From Anas platyrhynchos (lineage: Eukaryota; Chordata; Aves; Anseriformes; Anatidae), in assembly GCF_047663525.1 (NCBI RefSeq), contig NC_092601.1, positions 19,814,001 to 19,878,000 of the forward strand: a stretch of 64,000 nt of DNA, read 5' to 3'. The position numbers were made by a program, and so were the translations under genes. Below, one piece after another: positions 11,459 through 25,045 of this stretch. Numbering within the stretch: the first letter of the stretch is position 1; the number at the start of each line of letters is the position of its first letter. A model generated the notes under the pieces. The model was not told the DNA's origin. It was given only the letters and a program-made list of their open reading frames with translations, and ran no database searches.

Positions 11459-14400
11459 CTGCCTGCTTGCTTCCAAATGTTTTTGCAGAGCTCCATCTAG
11501 GGGGGATGCTGCTGGACAAGGCTGCAGAGCAAGGCAGGTACCAGTAAACAAGTAAATGGCTCCTTCCCCTGGCCTGAGGCCTCTTGTTACACACTTACGG
11601 TGCTAATTAAAAAAGGGAGGGAGCAGCCCATAAATTTTACAGTTTACTCTAACTTCAGTTCCAGCTGGTTTTAAAAGAGCTAATGAAGGTAAGTGCATCT
11701 GTGCAGATCACTGGTGCATCACAGACAGCAAGCAAGCATGCTTAATTAAATGTTATTCTAGGAATAAAATTTAGCCCTCAACTGACAAGGCTGAATATTA
11801 AAGCATCAATTTCCTGAAGACCAGCTGTAATCAGAGTATCCTACTACGGGGAAGCAAAAGTAATCCCTGCAACTGACACAAACATCCCTCAGACAATGGT
11901 TAAAAAAGTACCATAGCCACAGAAATGCACAGTGCTGCCAAAGGACAGAGCTGCCTCTGTGGGGCAGCCAGCTGCCTTACGAGATCTCTCAGGCATCCTT
12001 TGCTGTTGCACTGAGGACAGTAGCAGGGAACCAAAGTCCTGCATAGAACAACGACTCCAAATAGTACCTCTTCCTAGGCAGCACGGAACAGTCCTCTAGG
12101 AGGACTCTTCCAGGAGAGCCCTGAGAACTAACAAGGGGGAACAGCACAGCTGCTAAAAAGAAACCAGGAAACGCCCCTGGCCCTGCTGCACCCTGAGCTA
12201 ACAGATGTGCAGGAGAAAGGGCCAAGTCTCAGCAGTGCAGCAACAAGCTGCAAGTCATGTAGCTGAAGACCCCTCTGGGGATGGGATACAACAGATCTAC
12301 TCACATCCTCCATGTATTTTTGTTTCCAAGTGAATCGTGGTGTCTCATTTTACGACGTCAGCCCCAGGAAGAAAGACTAGCACTAAACTACACAAATCCT
12401 CTAATATTGCTGTGCCTACAGTTGGAGGCCTTTACATATGCAGATATTACATCTCCTTAGCTCAGAGGTCTCTTTCTAATATAATACTTCCCCGATATTG
12501 CAGAAGTCATAACGGGCTTCTCCAGGGGAACACAGCTTACCTCCCAGGAAAGAGCAGTCTGTCACTGCAGTCTGATTCGCAATACTTCTGTCACATTCCC
12601 ACATCAGGACAGCAGGGTGGTGACTGGGAGGCCAGCATGCACATCTCTGCACCCAGGCCAGGCAGTCAGTGCCCAATCCAGCCTGAAAACAAGCAGCAAT
12701 GACCTGCAGGGTTCCTTCCCTCCTCTGATGGTCCCCACTAGCACCCTGTGTGGAGTCTTGACAAATCTCTAATCCTCATGATATTAGCCAAGGGGGCTGG
12801 CAGCTTGATCTGCCCTTTACTGGTACTGTCAGATCAAATAGCTGCTAATTGACCAATGTGTCTCCTTTTGCTGAGCTATTAGCAACGGCACCAGGCGGCT
12901 TTCTGACATTAATTATCTGTGAGTTAGCAGTATTTGAAAACATAAATAATAGTTTGCAGGGCGAGCTCGCTGCTCCAGACATACGAGGGCAGGCTGACAT
13001 GGCCACCGCAGCATGGTGCAGCCTGGCTCCTGAGCCCTCACTGGGCCCCGTAACCAGGGAGGGCTCGGGCCGTGCTCAGGAACAGCTGGCCTGGCTGCAA
13101 GTTTGGTCAGGCTGTCAGGGCCCAGGGCCACCCAGCCTCTCAGGCCGCCTTCACCTCCCATCACAAGCCCATCCTTCGTGTGATCAGCTTCCTGAAGAAG
13201 CAAACCCAATGCCAGCCCCAAAACCTGATGAATGACCAGGCAACAGCACCCCAGCGTGAGGCAGACAGGCTGGGCTTAGCCCTGTATTTGCTATATGATC
13301 TTACAGCCAAAGCCAAGCACAAAGTGCAAGAGAACAGCCCTTGCAAAGGCCACAGGCATATTCCTCCAGCAGACCATCACCAAAGAAATAAAAGGATCAA
13401 AAATAGCAAACCTCAGTACACATTTCCTTTCCTGGCAGCTCTAAGAGGTTCCCATTAACCCCAACACCCTTTGTTAGAGGGGCAAACTGTCTCCACAGCA
13501 GCTACCTCTGGGATTAGCAGAGCTCAACAGTTAGCAAGTAAAACAGCCACAGCAAAACAAACACGCTCCAGGCACTCACTGCTGGGACAGGTTTAATACT
13601 CACTTATCTGCATTTCACACATGCATTTGCATTTAGCAAACACTCATCTGAAAAACCCTGACCCCTCCTTTCCTCACGGTAGCACTGCTATGAGACAGCC
13701 CCTGCACAGATCCTCCAGCCTGGCCCTTCTGGCTCCTCTCAAGGGCCCAGACAGGCACATTGCTGCCTGCCACGGAGCTCAGACACCCCCGGAAGAGGCT
13801 TCCTCATGCCTCGTCATTGGGGAATGGACGTGGCATCCAAGAATTGCTTCCCAAAGCAGAATCTTGTTGTCTGATGAGAGGCAGACCAAACCCCATCATC
13901 TGGAGCAATGCTGCCAGCCACCATGTCTGAGAGGGAAGCAACTTGAGAAAGCAACCTGGGTTTGTGGCAATGAAGGGCAGGACCTCCCTCTGAGGTGGCT
14001 CCAGTCAGCTGGGAAGAGCCAGTTTACCTCTCATTCTAGAGGTGACCCACTGAAGGTTATGCTGTCATCCCCTTTTTGAGTAATGTAGCTGACACATGAT
14101 ACAAAAACTGAGATTAAGTGAGGAATAATAAATTGATTTTCACAGGTTGATCCAAAGACTGGACCCTAAATCGTCTGTCTGCAATAATCACTGTGGCTAT
14201 TGAACAAGAGCAGCTAGAGGACTCAAGAAAGATACTTAATGAAGACTCTGTCACTCAGAAGCTTTGCATAACACCAGCTCAGAATTAACTAACATTTATA
14301 CCAGTCATTTTTGATGTAATAGGGTAGGACACAATGCTCTCATCGAAGTGAAAAGTGCACTGCCTGCCCTGGTGGCACTAGCATTCCCCCTACTGGCCCC

Positions 14401-15455
14401 AGTGTCCCACTGCCTTTGTGTTTTGATCCCAGATGTTTTTTTCTAACAAAGCTTCTCACCTTGGGCTATCAGCCCTGTTTTGCCGTGCCTTCCTTTCCTC
14501 CCACCTTGAACAGACACAGGAGCTCAGCGTCTAGCAGCCCAGCCTGTGCCCTTTCCACACCCCAGCCCAGGGCCCCTCCAGTCTGTGGCCTACCAACGCT
14601 GTAGGACTTTCACAAAATCACATCCAGGAGGAAATGGGAGTAGTCTCAAACCAATGCTTCACTCCACCAGTGTCAAGTTCAGAAATAGAAAGAATCTAAC
14701 TGCCATCCAGCTCAATGCTCTTTGCCTGCATCTGGTCTATCCCAGGAAGCTTGCATCTCAGACTGATGAAGACAGACAGGGCTGCCAGAAGCAGCCACAA
14801 CTCTTCTCGTGCCTTTCTCTAGGTGCTTGAACCCTTGGTGTCCCTGAGCTCTGCCATGGTAGCTGTCCCAGGCAGCTTTTCCTCTAGCAGGTGTGGGTGC
14901 TCACTGTAGTGGTGAGCCAGGCTGTCACAGCCCGTGGGGTTGGCACTGGACGTGGGTGACGCACACAGAGGAAGGAACATCCCCTCACCCACGTCCCTCC
15001 ATCACCCTGCCCAGGCTCCACTTCCAGCCCGGTGCACTTCTCTCTCATCCTGGCATTTCTGGCAGAAAAGAGCATCCTGAGTCCATGCTGGAAGACAGCA
15101 AGCTGTGCCATCAGCCTTTCTGCCCAGTGAGCTCCCCAGGCAATCACTTCAGGCCTGTAGGGAGCCCATTCTGCCAATGGCCCTCCATCTGCTCAGCCCT
15201 GCATTACCGAGGGAAGGTGTGAGCAGCAGGAGTCAGCCCCGGGCACTGCCATGCCCTCCAGTATTCCTGTAGCAAGTGTGCCAGGACATGAACTGCTGGA
15301 CCCAGGGGTACTATCCTTCAGGCCCTCCATCTCCACGACATCTGTCAGCTCCTCTCCTCACGTTCAGGACATGCTGCTGTGCCCAGCGAGTGCTGCAGCT
15401 CTGGGAAGAGTGGGAGGGTTGTGAGGCCCAGTACCAGTCCTGCAGTTGCCCAAGC

Positions 15456-15457
<2 letters not shown>
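11459..15457. other. unassigned single-copy DNA
   Basis: No gene or interspersed repeat is recognised. AT-rich, TAATTA-bearing segments occur at about 11.59-11.80 kb and 12.83-12.96 kb and could be regulatory. The remainder is mixed to GC-rich with no convincing coding signal. Confidence 0.55.

Positions 15458-15529
<72 letters not shown>
15458..15529. repeat. (TTA)24 microsatellite
   Basis: An uninterrupted TTA trinucleotide tract of 72 bases, about 24 units. It ends in TTAATTTAAC. The tract is perfect, so it is probably young and length-polymorphic. It produces runs of Tyr on one strand and Ile on the other, which should not be read as protein. Confidence 0.98.
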
Positions 15530-15531
<2 letters not shown>

Positions 15532-18095
15532 TTAACAAGTATATTGATAAGGTAGAAGGAAAGATGGAGAAAAACCTCCTTCCACATCCAAGAAACTCCC
15601 ATCTGGGCTGTGAAGTCTCAGCTGCAGTGGGGCCGAGCTCTCTGACCCACTGGGGAGCTGCAGAGAGCAGGCAGCAGGACAGCTGGCAGGAGACTGCAAA
15701 GCATTCCATAATGCAAAGTGAATCACTTCTAGCTATGGAACTATGTGAGCTTTCCCTGTCCTTATTCTCCTTGTGTTTGCGATCCTGTCCTTGGAACCCA
15801 TTATATTCTTGCTCTGTTGAAATAGCTCATGGGTTCAGACTTGAGGAAATGGAGTATGATTGGTTTCCATCTCCTCAGGGCAAGCTCATACCCCAAGAGC
15901 CAACTGGCCAGTACCGTGAAACATAATATCCTCCATGATATTTCACCAATTATCCTTCTGGATGAAGCGTGTAGCAAGTTAAACAAGCTGGGATCATCTT
16001 CCACTGGATGGTGGTAGCTTTAAGGAAATTCAGACCTTTAGCCATAGGTAGATGGATATGACCTTCTGTAGTGTAATTGTAACAATCTTACCATTTTTAT
16101 TCCCTAGTAGTAGAAATATTTCAAAAACTAAATGACCCAAGGTCATTAAACTTTGTAAAGAGATTGCTGCAGGTATTTCCAGATATCTATCAAAAACTAA
16201 GTCACCACGACTGCCTATGACTAGAGGAGAACACAGACTGGTAAATTGTCTTGTTTTATATCCCTCCAGCATTTTTGCTGAGGTTTCCTAATTTTTCATA
16301 GCCAATTTGTTGGCAATACTAATTAAAATTAGAGTTGAGTAAGAGGTATCTTTATCTGCTTATCACCTTATCTGATATGAAAAATGAGTCTGTCTTGAGT
16401 AATAGCATGAAGACAGATACCTGCATAACACAGGACTTTTTAACCAGTTTCTGATTTGAGCCAGGTTACTTCAGGTGACTGCTTCTACTTGTCTGTGATA
16501 TTTAAGAGAGACATGTAAAAAATTTTAGCACTTCTGCTTCCTCTGCTCATAGCTGCACAATTTGTATAAATATGAGAAGATGCAGGTCTGGGATATATTC
16601 ATCTCATATCTGATATTCTCAGTGTCTATCACAGTGTTTATTGCAAGAATAAAAGCAATGAAAACAACAAGATGTTTTTAAATAAAGTGCCCAAGCAAAC
16701 TCCCCAGAGCTCAGAGAGCCACTTGCCCTGGTCAGGGCCACCAGCCAGTGAATTATGCTCAGCCTGGCTTCTGCTGCAGTGACAGCCTGCCCCACAGAGA
16801 TGGGCTCTTTCATGCCAGGTCCCAGGCCACGGTCCCCACCTCGCCACAGACACCACATGTTGGTGAAAAAAAGTCAGAACAGTTTTAAAGAAATTGTATG
16901 TTACACCTGCATAGCTTGTGACATTACTTCATGCAGGGTTCACTATAGAACATCCCTACTAACCCCTCTGGACAGCAGTAATATCACTGATGTTCCCTGA
17001 GCAATGGATACAGGAAATAAGATCTTCATTGGTCTTTGTCCCCATGTGGGTCTCCCAGGCCAGCAGCTCATGCAGTGTGCAGGATGAGGCCAGCATACTC
17101 AGTGCAGGAGTTGGCCTGGTCCCAGGAAGACTCTCTCTGAAAATGGCATACAGCAGCAACAGCTACCCTGCATCTCATTTTAAAAGTGTGACACAAACTT
17201 ATATCACAAGATTAGATTTTTTTTTCTTGCCATTCTTCTTGCTTTGTTTCAGTGGGGGAGAGGAAAAAAAAAAATCAAGCCACAGATAACTTGATCAGGG
17301 TGTGCATGGTGAGTAGCCCAGAATGCTGTGAAATCACATGAAAGATTTGATCAGAGTCAATATCAGCTGCTGAGCTATAATAGCTTTTGTGGTTCTCCTA
17401 ACAGGATTTTAATTTTATGTTTATTATTTGGGGACTAGCAAAGCACATGAAATGCCTGTGTGGTGGTGTGAGCTTCCTTTTCCTCTGTTCTCTGAAAGGC
17501 TGGGAAAACTCAAGTGCAAAGCAAGCTGACTTTCAGTATTTTTAATTTTTGCTTGTGTTCCCCAGGCTTGGCAGGAGAGAGTGAACTTAATTAAAATCAA
17601 TGGAGAAAAAGAATGGGATAAATCACTATATGAATATTCTCAGTGTCTGTATGCAAGTGTAGCATATGCAGGCTCCTGCTTGCATTCAAAACAGCAACTC
17701 CTTCAAAGCACAGCGGAGCCTCCTTGTTTTCCATTGTCTCCAAGAAACAACAGCTTTTCAAAGCATTGCAGCTCCAATTTGGAGGCTGCTCTGTCCTTTC
17801 CTAACTTGTTCTTCTTGGACGGGTGATGGTCAGAAGCAGTCACGAAGGTGCTTTTGCAGAGTCTTCCAGTGTGTGCTATCCTGAGCAAACAGCTGCTCTC
17901 CTTGGGCAGCCCCTGATGCAGGCACTGCCACAGCCTGGGCTTGCAGGGCCAGTCCAGCCTCTGCCCAGCACTGCCCACATGCAGCAGCGGTACCTGCACA
18001 CAGGCCCCAGCACAGCCAGGGAGACTGTGTCACAAGCCATTTTCTTTTTGTTCTGTTTTTGGCATTTTGCTATGGTTAAAGGGAAGCCATCTGAT

Positions 18096-18097
<2 letters not shown>
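15530..18097. other. unassigned single-copy DNA
   Basis: No gene or known repeat is recognised. A very strong polypyrimidine tract and acceptor-like CAG ends at 17252. It is followed after 56 bases by a donor-like GTGAGT, but the intervening segment contains an A run and its length is not divisible by three, so it is not called. Confidence 0.5.

Positions 18098-18127
<30 letters not shown>
18098..18127. repeat. T30 homopolymer tract
   Basis: Thirty consecutive T residues (A30 on the minus strand). Directly beside it, at 18131-18165, lies an imperfect hairpin with arms of about 16 bases, so on the minus strand the order is hairpin then poly(A). This could be the poly(A) tail of an old retroposed transcript. 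I found no target-site duplication and no recognisable parent RNA. Confidence 0.9.
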
Positions 18128-21100
18128 CAATTGGGAAACGCGCTTTCAAAGCGTGCATTTTCCAAAACATGCAGAATTGTCCTTTACTCATTTTTATTTG
18201 TGCATCTGCAACAAATGCATCTGTCCTAGTGCCTGGGACCTTCCTACTGCAGAGCAAGACCTGGGAGGGCAGGGGACAGTAATGGCAGGGGCAGTAAAAT
18301 GGGTCCGTCTCTCCTAAGGACCATCACTGACCCTGAACCATCACGGGTCAGAAAACGTGAGCAAAAGAATTGGAGAGAGGAGTAGAGGAAGAAGGAACAC
18401 TGGGAAGGAAACCATCTCACTGAGCATAATTCGGCCCCAGCACAGTGAGCACCAGCGCTGCCCACCCTGCTCATTCCCAAACGGGCTGTTTAGGGGAAAA
18501 CTTGGACTGTTTTTCAGAGCAAATAACAGCTCTTTAGAGTCACCTGTCAGCATAAGTTGATGGATTTCAAAGCCTTGACCACATCGGTCAGACTTTAATT
18601 GCAATGTGTGGTGTGCTGAGCTGTTCAGTCGGTTAAAGCAGCAACAGGTGCACCTCACTCCAGGGCCAGAGAGGCATCTGGCTGTGCTGGCTCAGCGGCT
18701 GCTCCAGCGTGTAGCAGGGACAGCCCAGGCTGCCCTGATCCTGTGCCGTGCCGGCAGTGCTGCACACATGACTGGAGGGCGCTCCCAGGTGTTCCTCTCT
18801 TGCCAAGAGCAGACACTGCTGCCCATCAGCCTCCTGCATTACCAGTTTTCTCAAAGCCCTCGGGACTCACAAGCATTAAGCAGGCCACATTGTTGACCTG
18901 AGCTTTGCCAGGCCAACGCAGCTCAGCAGGTCTGTTTGGGTCTCCGCTACCCAGACCTGCCTCCTCTGAACTCTCCTGCACTCTGAACTCGTGGTTGGCA
19001 CCGTGCCTGGGCCTGTTCCTCCCCTCCCCATTTAGCTAAAGCCAGGAACGCACCAATGTAGCCATGAAGCAAGAGCTATGGGGCTTGCTCTCACCATGCA
19101 GCCAGGGCTTTAGTTTTAATAAAATAAAATAAAAAATCATTATTCCATTGTTTAGCACTGCATGCCAGTCCCTTCCAGATGAATTAATTTCTTAATCACA
19201 CTTTTAATAGGGGAGACTGTAAGAGCCCATGCGGGAATGGTTAATATTAGTAGTATTTAACTGTCAAAAGCTTTTCATATCATAAACCAGTCTCACGGTC
19301 AAACAGTAAAATTCACAGTCTAATTGGTGGGTAACAGGCCTCCAGGCACTCATCACTTATGACAGCCAACAGCAGCAATGCCGCGTGCTGGACCACGACA
19401 GCCAGCTGCTCTGGGCAACCCACGAGCAGCTCTGTTCATTCCCAGCCCCAGCGGCACCCCGGCCCCCTCCGACCAGCAGGGAGACCCTCAGAATGACAGC
19501 GGGGGCCATTCGTCATTGCCCATTTGGATGTCTACCCATAGCGGGTGCATGTGAGTGGGTGTACAGCACAAGCGAGCACTCAGCATCTATGTGGGTTGCT
19601 CAAGACAGCGTTTTTCTTCCAGTCAATCTTTCACAGATTTATGCTGGAGAAATGGGAGCATTAAATATCCCCTTGCTGTAATTCAGCATGCAGGAAGAGA
19701 TACAGATTTAAATATTTAGTAGCACATAACTGGCTAAAAGCCTCAGCAACATTTTTAAAAATCACTTCTTAATAAAACTGGACTGAAATATTCCCTGCAG
19801 TTAGAATTTATGGTTGGTAATTGGTGTTCTTGTGATAAATAGGAGTGAATATATATTTATGAACAACAAATATTAATGAAGAAATAATACAGGAGCCCAA
19901 CTTCAGGCTGTGCAGCTTGCTATTACTCTACAGTATTCCCCAAGGAACACTGACATTAAGCAAACACAAAGGCATAATCTTGCTTGACTGAAAAATCCAG
20001 GAGAAAGGAAGTGTGGTCCTAGGGCACAGAGGCTTCCTCCACAGGCTGCAAGATCCAACGAAAGAATCCGTGCAGTCCATACAGGGATACTTGCATCCAA
20101 TGCAAACTCTACTCCCTGTATCAGATACATCTCGTATCCGAGTTGCAGTTTGCAAATGCTCCAGCACTATTGATTCTTACCATGGGTGAACCATTAATTT
20201 GCATATGTTCCCCAATGATTAAAAACATGGAGGCAGCGCCTTCAGTAACTGCTCCTTTTCTGTATGATGGCAGGATGAGATTTATCTACAGGTGATGATC
20301 TTGATTACTGCTTAGGCACAACTTATGCAGGAGAAGCATGTTGATTAATTTTCATTTTTCACCCATCAGGAGCAGTTTTTAATGCCTGTTGCCTTCTGCA
20401 CCGGAATCTCAAATTAACGCATAAGCCAGATAGAGAAATCCCACAGAGCCCCATCCACCAGCACACAGGTCCTCTCCTGAACACAATATTGCTCTTAGGC
20501 TGTGCCTGGGTCCAGGCTGGGGGCAGGGAGGCAGAGGCAAGCCTGGCTGGTGTCTGCGGCATGCCAGGCACCTCTGACAGGCTCACTGGAGCCTACTGGA
20601 GTAAGCCATCACATTTCCCTAGGTCCATTGAAGGTACCAAAGCCCACAGGCAGGCAGAAACAAGGTACTGACACAACCACAAGAGACTGGCTTCAGGGAG
20701 TGAGTCCTGCTGCATGAGCAGTTGGACCAGTTGTGATGCCCCAAACCTGGCTCTTCTCCCTGCTGCTGTAACTGTCCTCCTATAGAGGCTGGCATTCTCC
20801 ACCATGCTCTGACAGCGTGCAAGAGTGGCATTGTCTGTGAAAACCGCAGCAGCCACAGGAAACATTTCTAGCATTAAATACAATAAAAGAGACGTGTTTT
20901 TTTTCTGCAATAAAAACTGTGATCTTGCAACACAATTTGCATAAACAGACAATTTGGCTATAAACACTTTCAATGTTAACTTGTATTTACATATAAAACA
21001 ACTCACTCAAAATACAATTAAAGACCTTGATGAATTGGAAAATGTCAAAACATTTAAAAGGCTTCAACATACATTTGATTTACATCTCCTTGGTCAGACA

Positions 21101-24100
21101 TTAAACTGGAGATTGTTTATATTTTCTCTTCCAGAGGCCAGAGCACATGGAGATTCTGTCTCCCTGCATCAACAACCCAGCCCACCAGCACATGCAGGGA
21201 TCATTAGTGGTTATTCTTCCACATAGAGAATCGTCTGTGTTTTCTCTAGGAACAAATTTAAAATGAGAAGTTTACAGCTTTGATTCCTAGACTCACTTCA
21301 CAGCTGTCTCCACTCATTCATTACCCTTAAAGGATTCAGCAGGCCCAATATTTTTCACATAGTCCAGAAAATACAGGCTGGGAGGATGCTACTCAGCCTT
21401 CAGAAATACAGAGCTACTTCAGCAGAAGGCATCAAAGCAAAGAAAAGCCCATCTCACTCCAAGCAGGCTGCTACCACAGTTAAGGTACATGACACATGTA
21501 TGTTCAAATGCCCTTGGAGGGAAGGTAAGACGTAGCTCAGGCCCCCCTTGGCCTAGAAGACCCTCTGCCAGAATGACTGGTGAAGGAAGGAGCCTTGCTT
21601 GCACTGCACACACCTACACAGCAGCATTTGCCAGTGGGGACCAGAGAGGGCCCAAACAGGCAAGATGAGACAGCAGAGCTTTACAGAACACAAGTGCCAA
21701 GTTACATATTCGGAACCAGGCCTCATGCTTCTGCTTCTCTCATTTTCTTACCACCAGAGCATGTCTGCCTGGGACCAGAATATGAATCAACCTAGCAGAG
21801 ACTGTCCTGATCTCTAGGAGCTATGGACCACTGGAAATCTCACCAAAAACTTGGTATTTTTTCTGCCAAGTTCTCTGCCTCTGATTGCACAATGAGGTTA
21901 CCTGATAGCTAGTAGAGTCCTGGAGCGTGAGTTGCTTCCCAAACCACACTGACCTAACAAGGTTCACCTACTGCTGAAATAATAAGCAAGAATGCTTGTC
22001 CTTTCCGTTTCCGGAACATCTTGAAGGCTGGTCACAGCTGTATTTCTTCTCTTCAAGGTCAGATTCCTTAAAAGTTACAGGCTGAACAATTCCATATATA
22101 TCTTAAAAATACACAGCTTTATTTGTAAATCACCTAATATATTTTAAAGGGCAGACACACCATGTTTTACTTTTTATTGCCACTTATCTTCCATCTCTAA
22201 CATGGTGTTTATCCTCTGCTATGCAAAGGTGCATATCCGCAGCCCTCTGTTTCTGGAAGGCTGACACGGCAAAACACCAGGAGCTCAATCAAGTGTGGTC
22301 CTTGTAATCTGTTAGAGAGCTCATGGAGGAGATCAGCACGCTTTCTGAAATACCACTGAGCATATAAAGCAAAGCAAAACCCTATAAATAGTCATTGACC
22401 ATGGAGCTCAAAGGAGATAAAGTCTGAGAGTCACACTCATGAAGCCCGCAAAATTATCCTGGTAACGTGGTGCACATGCAGCTCCAGAAGGGAACATGCT
22501 TTGCTGCTGATAGAGCAATGTCCCTGGTACTGGGAGTTTGTCCACCTTAGAAGGAGTCATTTGCTTCATACTGCTCTTCTGTACTTCCCTCCAGACTACG
22601 GTTACCACCAAACCTCTGTGCCTGCATGCCGGGATGAACGCTGCTCCTGCCTGGATGAAGCTGCTGAAAACATGTCCCAGACCCCAGCGAGCCTCCAGCT
22701 GCACCAGCCCACCTTGGGCCACGCTTGTCCCACAGCGTCAGCACTCAGCCCTGCAGCCAGTATTGGGCAAGCAGCAGGATAAAGCACACGTTCACGTCAC
22801 CTAGGTCATCAGTGCTGTACTAATTCAGCTCACAGAGGGTTCTCATCCCTCATTAGTCTGTCTCCCAATATCCATTAGCTCCTAGCAGGGCGCTCCCAAT
22901 TTGCTAGCAGGGCAAATCCTTAGCCTGAGCCCTCCTTCCCAGGCCATGGTTAGAGCCTTTTTTTTTTTAGAGCTGCTGCTGCTACCGCCCAACAAGTTGC
23001 AAGCTGTAGGTTATTACAACACAGCATACAGATGCTCCCTTTTTCCATTTGTCTGCATTAAATAATTATTTAAACTATATTAGGTATTTATCAAGACAAC
23101 TGTCAGCATCTGAAGTTTCCTTATTGTAGCCGAAGATTTAGAGCAGCAATTTGTATGCATCCTGGCCCTTGTATGGTGTCTCTGCACGCTGAAATTATGA
23201 TATGAACATGATATTTTATGAGATACTAGAACTTAATTTCAAAATTTTGGGAGGAGGGAGAAGGGAAGTGAGGGGAAGCCAGTTCACCAGGTTCTCCAGT
23301 GTAGCGAGGGGCTCTCAACTGTGTTTCTCCTGGAAACTCTGGGGCAGCAGCTGATGTTCAGGACAGCAAGAGACTAGCCAGTAGTGGCACTGCCAGCCCT
23401 GGGTTAAGGGTGCTGAATGTGACACTGCAGAGTACCTCTGCATCCCCAGAGAGACTCTTGTGTGAGAAAGCAGGCCCTGGCTGCTGTCATCTCCATTCCC
23501 ACCCCAGCCTTTCCATTTCCCACCTCTTCTGGGATCTCACAGGCTTCCATGAGGGTGCTGCACTAGCGAACTGGAAGCCAAATTCAAGCCAAGCACTTCC
23601 TCCAAGGATCCTGCCCACAAACACCCCATCTGCAGGGCAGGAGGATGGGTCCTTGGCTAAAAACACACAACTCCTTGTGCTGGGCTGCCTCCACCCCATG
23701 CACACATACTGCATGCTTACCCCAGAGGATCTCAGCACAGCTGGGGTTCAGTGCACCATTTATTACCCCAAGTTTCCTGCATGTTGTTCTTACACTCCTG
23801 ACTCAGAAGCCAAAATGGTGAGGGAGGCTGTGTGTAGAGTGACAGCAGCATTTTCCCTGAAACCCCAGGAAGCCTGGTGAAGAGGTCTGGGCTGGGAGAA
23901 CTGATACAATAGCTCTTTTTCCTTACTTTCAGCTCTGGAATTTCTCTCTTCCACTCTGGTTCTGACAATTTTCACAGCAGGAACCCCTCCATGCTGGAAA
24001 CTGCTTCCTTGAATTTCACAGATGTCTCATGCTGCTCCTTTCCTTTCCCTCTCTCCTCTCCTCCATGTCCTGTCCAAGCTGGACATCTCTTGGGGGAAAA

Positions 24101-24945
24101 TGAGAGATGCTGTTTGCAAAAGATGTCAGCTCTTGGCAACCTGCATATCTGAGGGATTTATCTGCTCTCTGCATGAGCAGCAACTGCCTCAACCCCAGCC
24201 ACTCTCCAGCCATCACCATAACTACCGTCTATGTCAGCCTCCCACAGCAGGTCTTTCAACAGATTAATTTAAAAGGTTTCAGTTTGGCTGATTGCATCTA
24301 ATTTGCCTTGAACCACTGTCGTGATGTGGTGGCAGAGTTGTAGCTCTTGTTCTGGCAGCCTCCTCTCACCTCACCAGATGGCTGTCTTGGCAATTGCACT
24401 TCAACTGAAGAGGATCAACACATACAGTGCACACCAGGTGAGCCCCAGGAGATGGCACAGTGCTCCTTCCCATGCTCAGATGAAGTTTTGCTCAATACCA
24501 AAGGAATCAGAGATCTCCGGGATGTGCTTCAGCCCCCTAAGGAGACCTGGCAGGGCTACGAATTAAGCTTTTCTGGAGAAATCAGCAGCAGGGGTTATTA
24601 TGGGAACAGGAGAGTTAGGAGAGCCCAGAGCAGGGGGCCTGTGTGGGCAATGATCCCAGGTCCCCAGTAGTGCCACAGTTCCCTAGTGGGAAGAGAAGGC
24701 TCTAGGGGTGCGTGCAGCAGAGCCCAGCCAGCAGAAGTCCTGGTGATTTGCATCAGGCCAAGAATCGGCTAGCTCTGGGACAGGCTCCATCTCTGCACCC
24801 CTTGGAACTGCCAGTTGTCACCTTTGCCATAGGAGAAGCTGCACAGACGAGGGCACTTGGTCTTCATTTTGCTATCTGTTTTTCATTTGGTTGGTATGTG
24901 TAAGCGTATAGCATACACAAGCATCTTGTATCATTCCAACAACAG
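18128..24945. other. unassigned DNA with AT-rich, enhancer-like segments
   Basis: No gene or interspersed repeat is recognised. AT-rich blocks with many ATTA/TAAT words and no open frames occur at about 19.13-19.36 kb, 19.68-19.89 kb, 20.94-21.12 kb and 23.03-23.23 kb. They have the look of conserved non-coding sequence, but I cannot show conservation. GC-richer stretches between them (for example 18.65-19.03 kb and 19.38-19.52 kb) have short open frames attributable to composition. Confidence 0.45.
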
Positions 24946-25045
24946 CTTCAGCCCATGATGAGAAAACAGATACAACTACAAAGACTGAGGGAAAAGTTGC
25001 TTCTGAAACACAGCAGCAGAGAAAAAGCACAGACACCAGCACTCG
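24946..25045 (+). CDS. possible internal exon, strongly basic helix-like peptide
   Basis: A 100-base open segment bounded by an acceptor-like AACAG (24941-24945, moderate pyrimidine tract) and a good donor, CTCG|GTAAGT, at 25046. In the frame entered at phase 0 it encodes about 33 residues rich in Gln, Arg, Lys and Leu. The central part reads MMRKQIQLQRLREKLLLK, which would suit an amphipathic helix or coiled coil. The exon would leave the next codon split (phase 1), so it cannot join directly to the other two candidate exons, both of which start at phase 0. An alternative acceptor at 24951 would shorten it by six bases. I do not recognise the protein. Chance pseudo-exons with such signals are frequent, so this is tentative. 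Confidence 0.25.

Noticed and set aside
11658..11688. 31-base segment before a GTAAGT donor
   Set aside because: It is very short and has no coding evidence.
15345..15602. Open frames with long Tyr or Ile runs
   Set aside because: They are translations of the TTA microsatellite.
17253..17308. 56-base segment after a very strong polypyrimidine tract, ending at GTGAGT
   Set aside because: It contains an A11 run, its length is not divisible by three and it has no partner exon. A non-coding exon cannot be excluded but is not supported.
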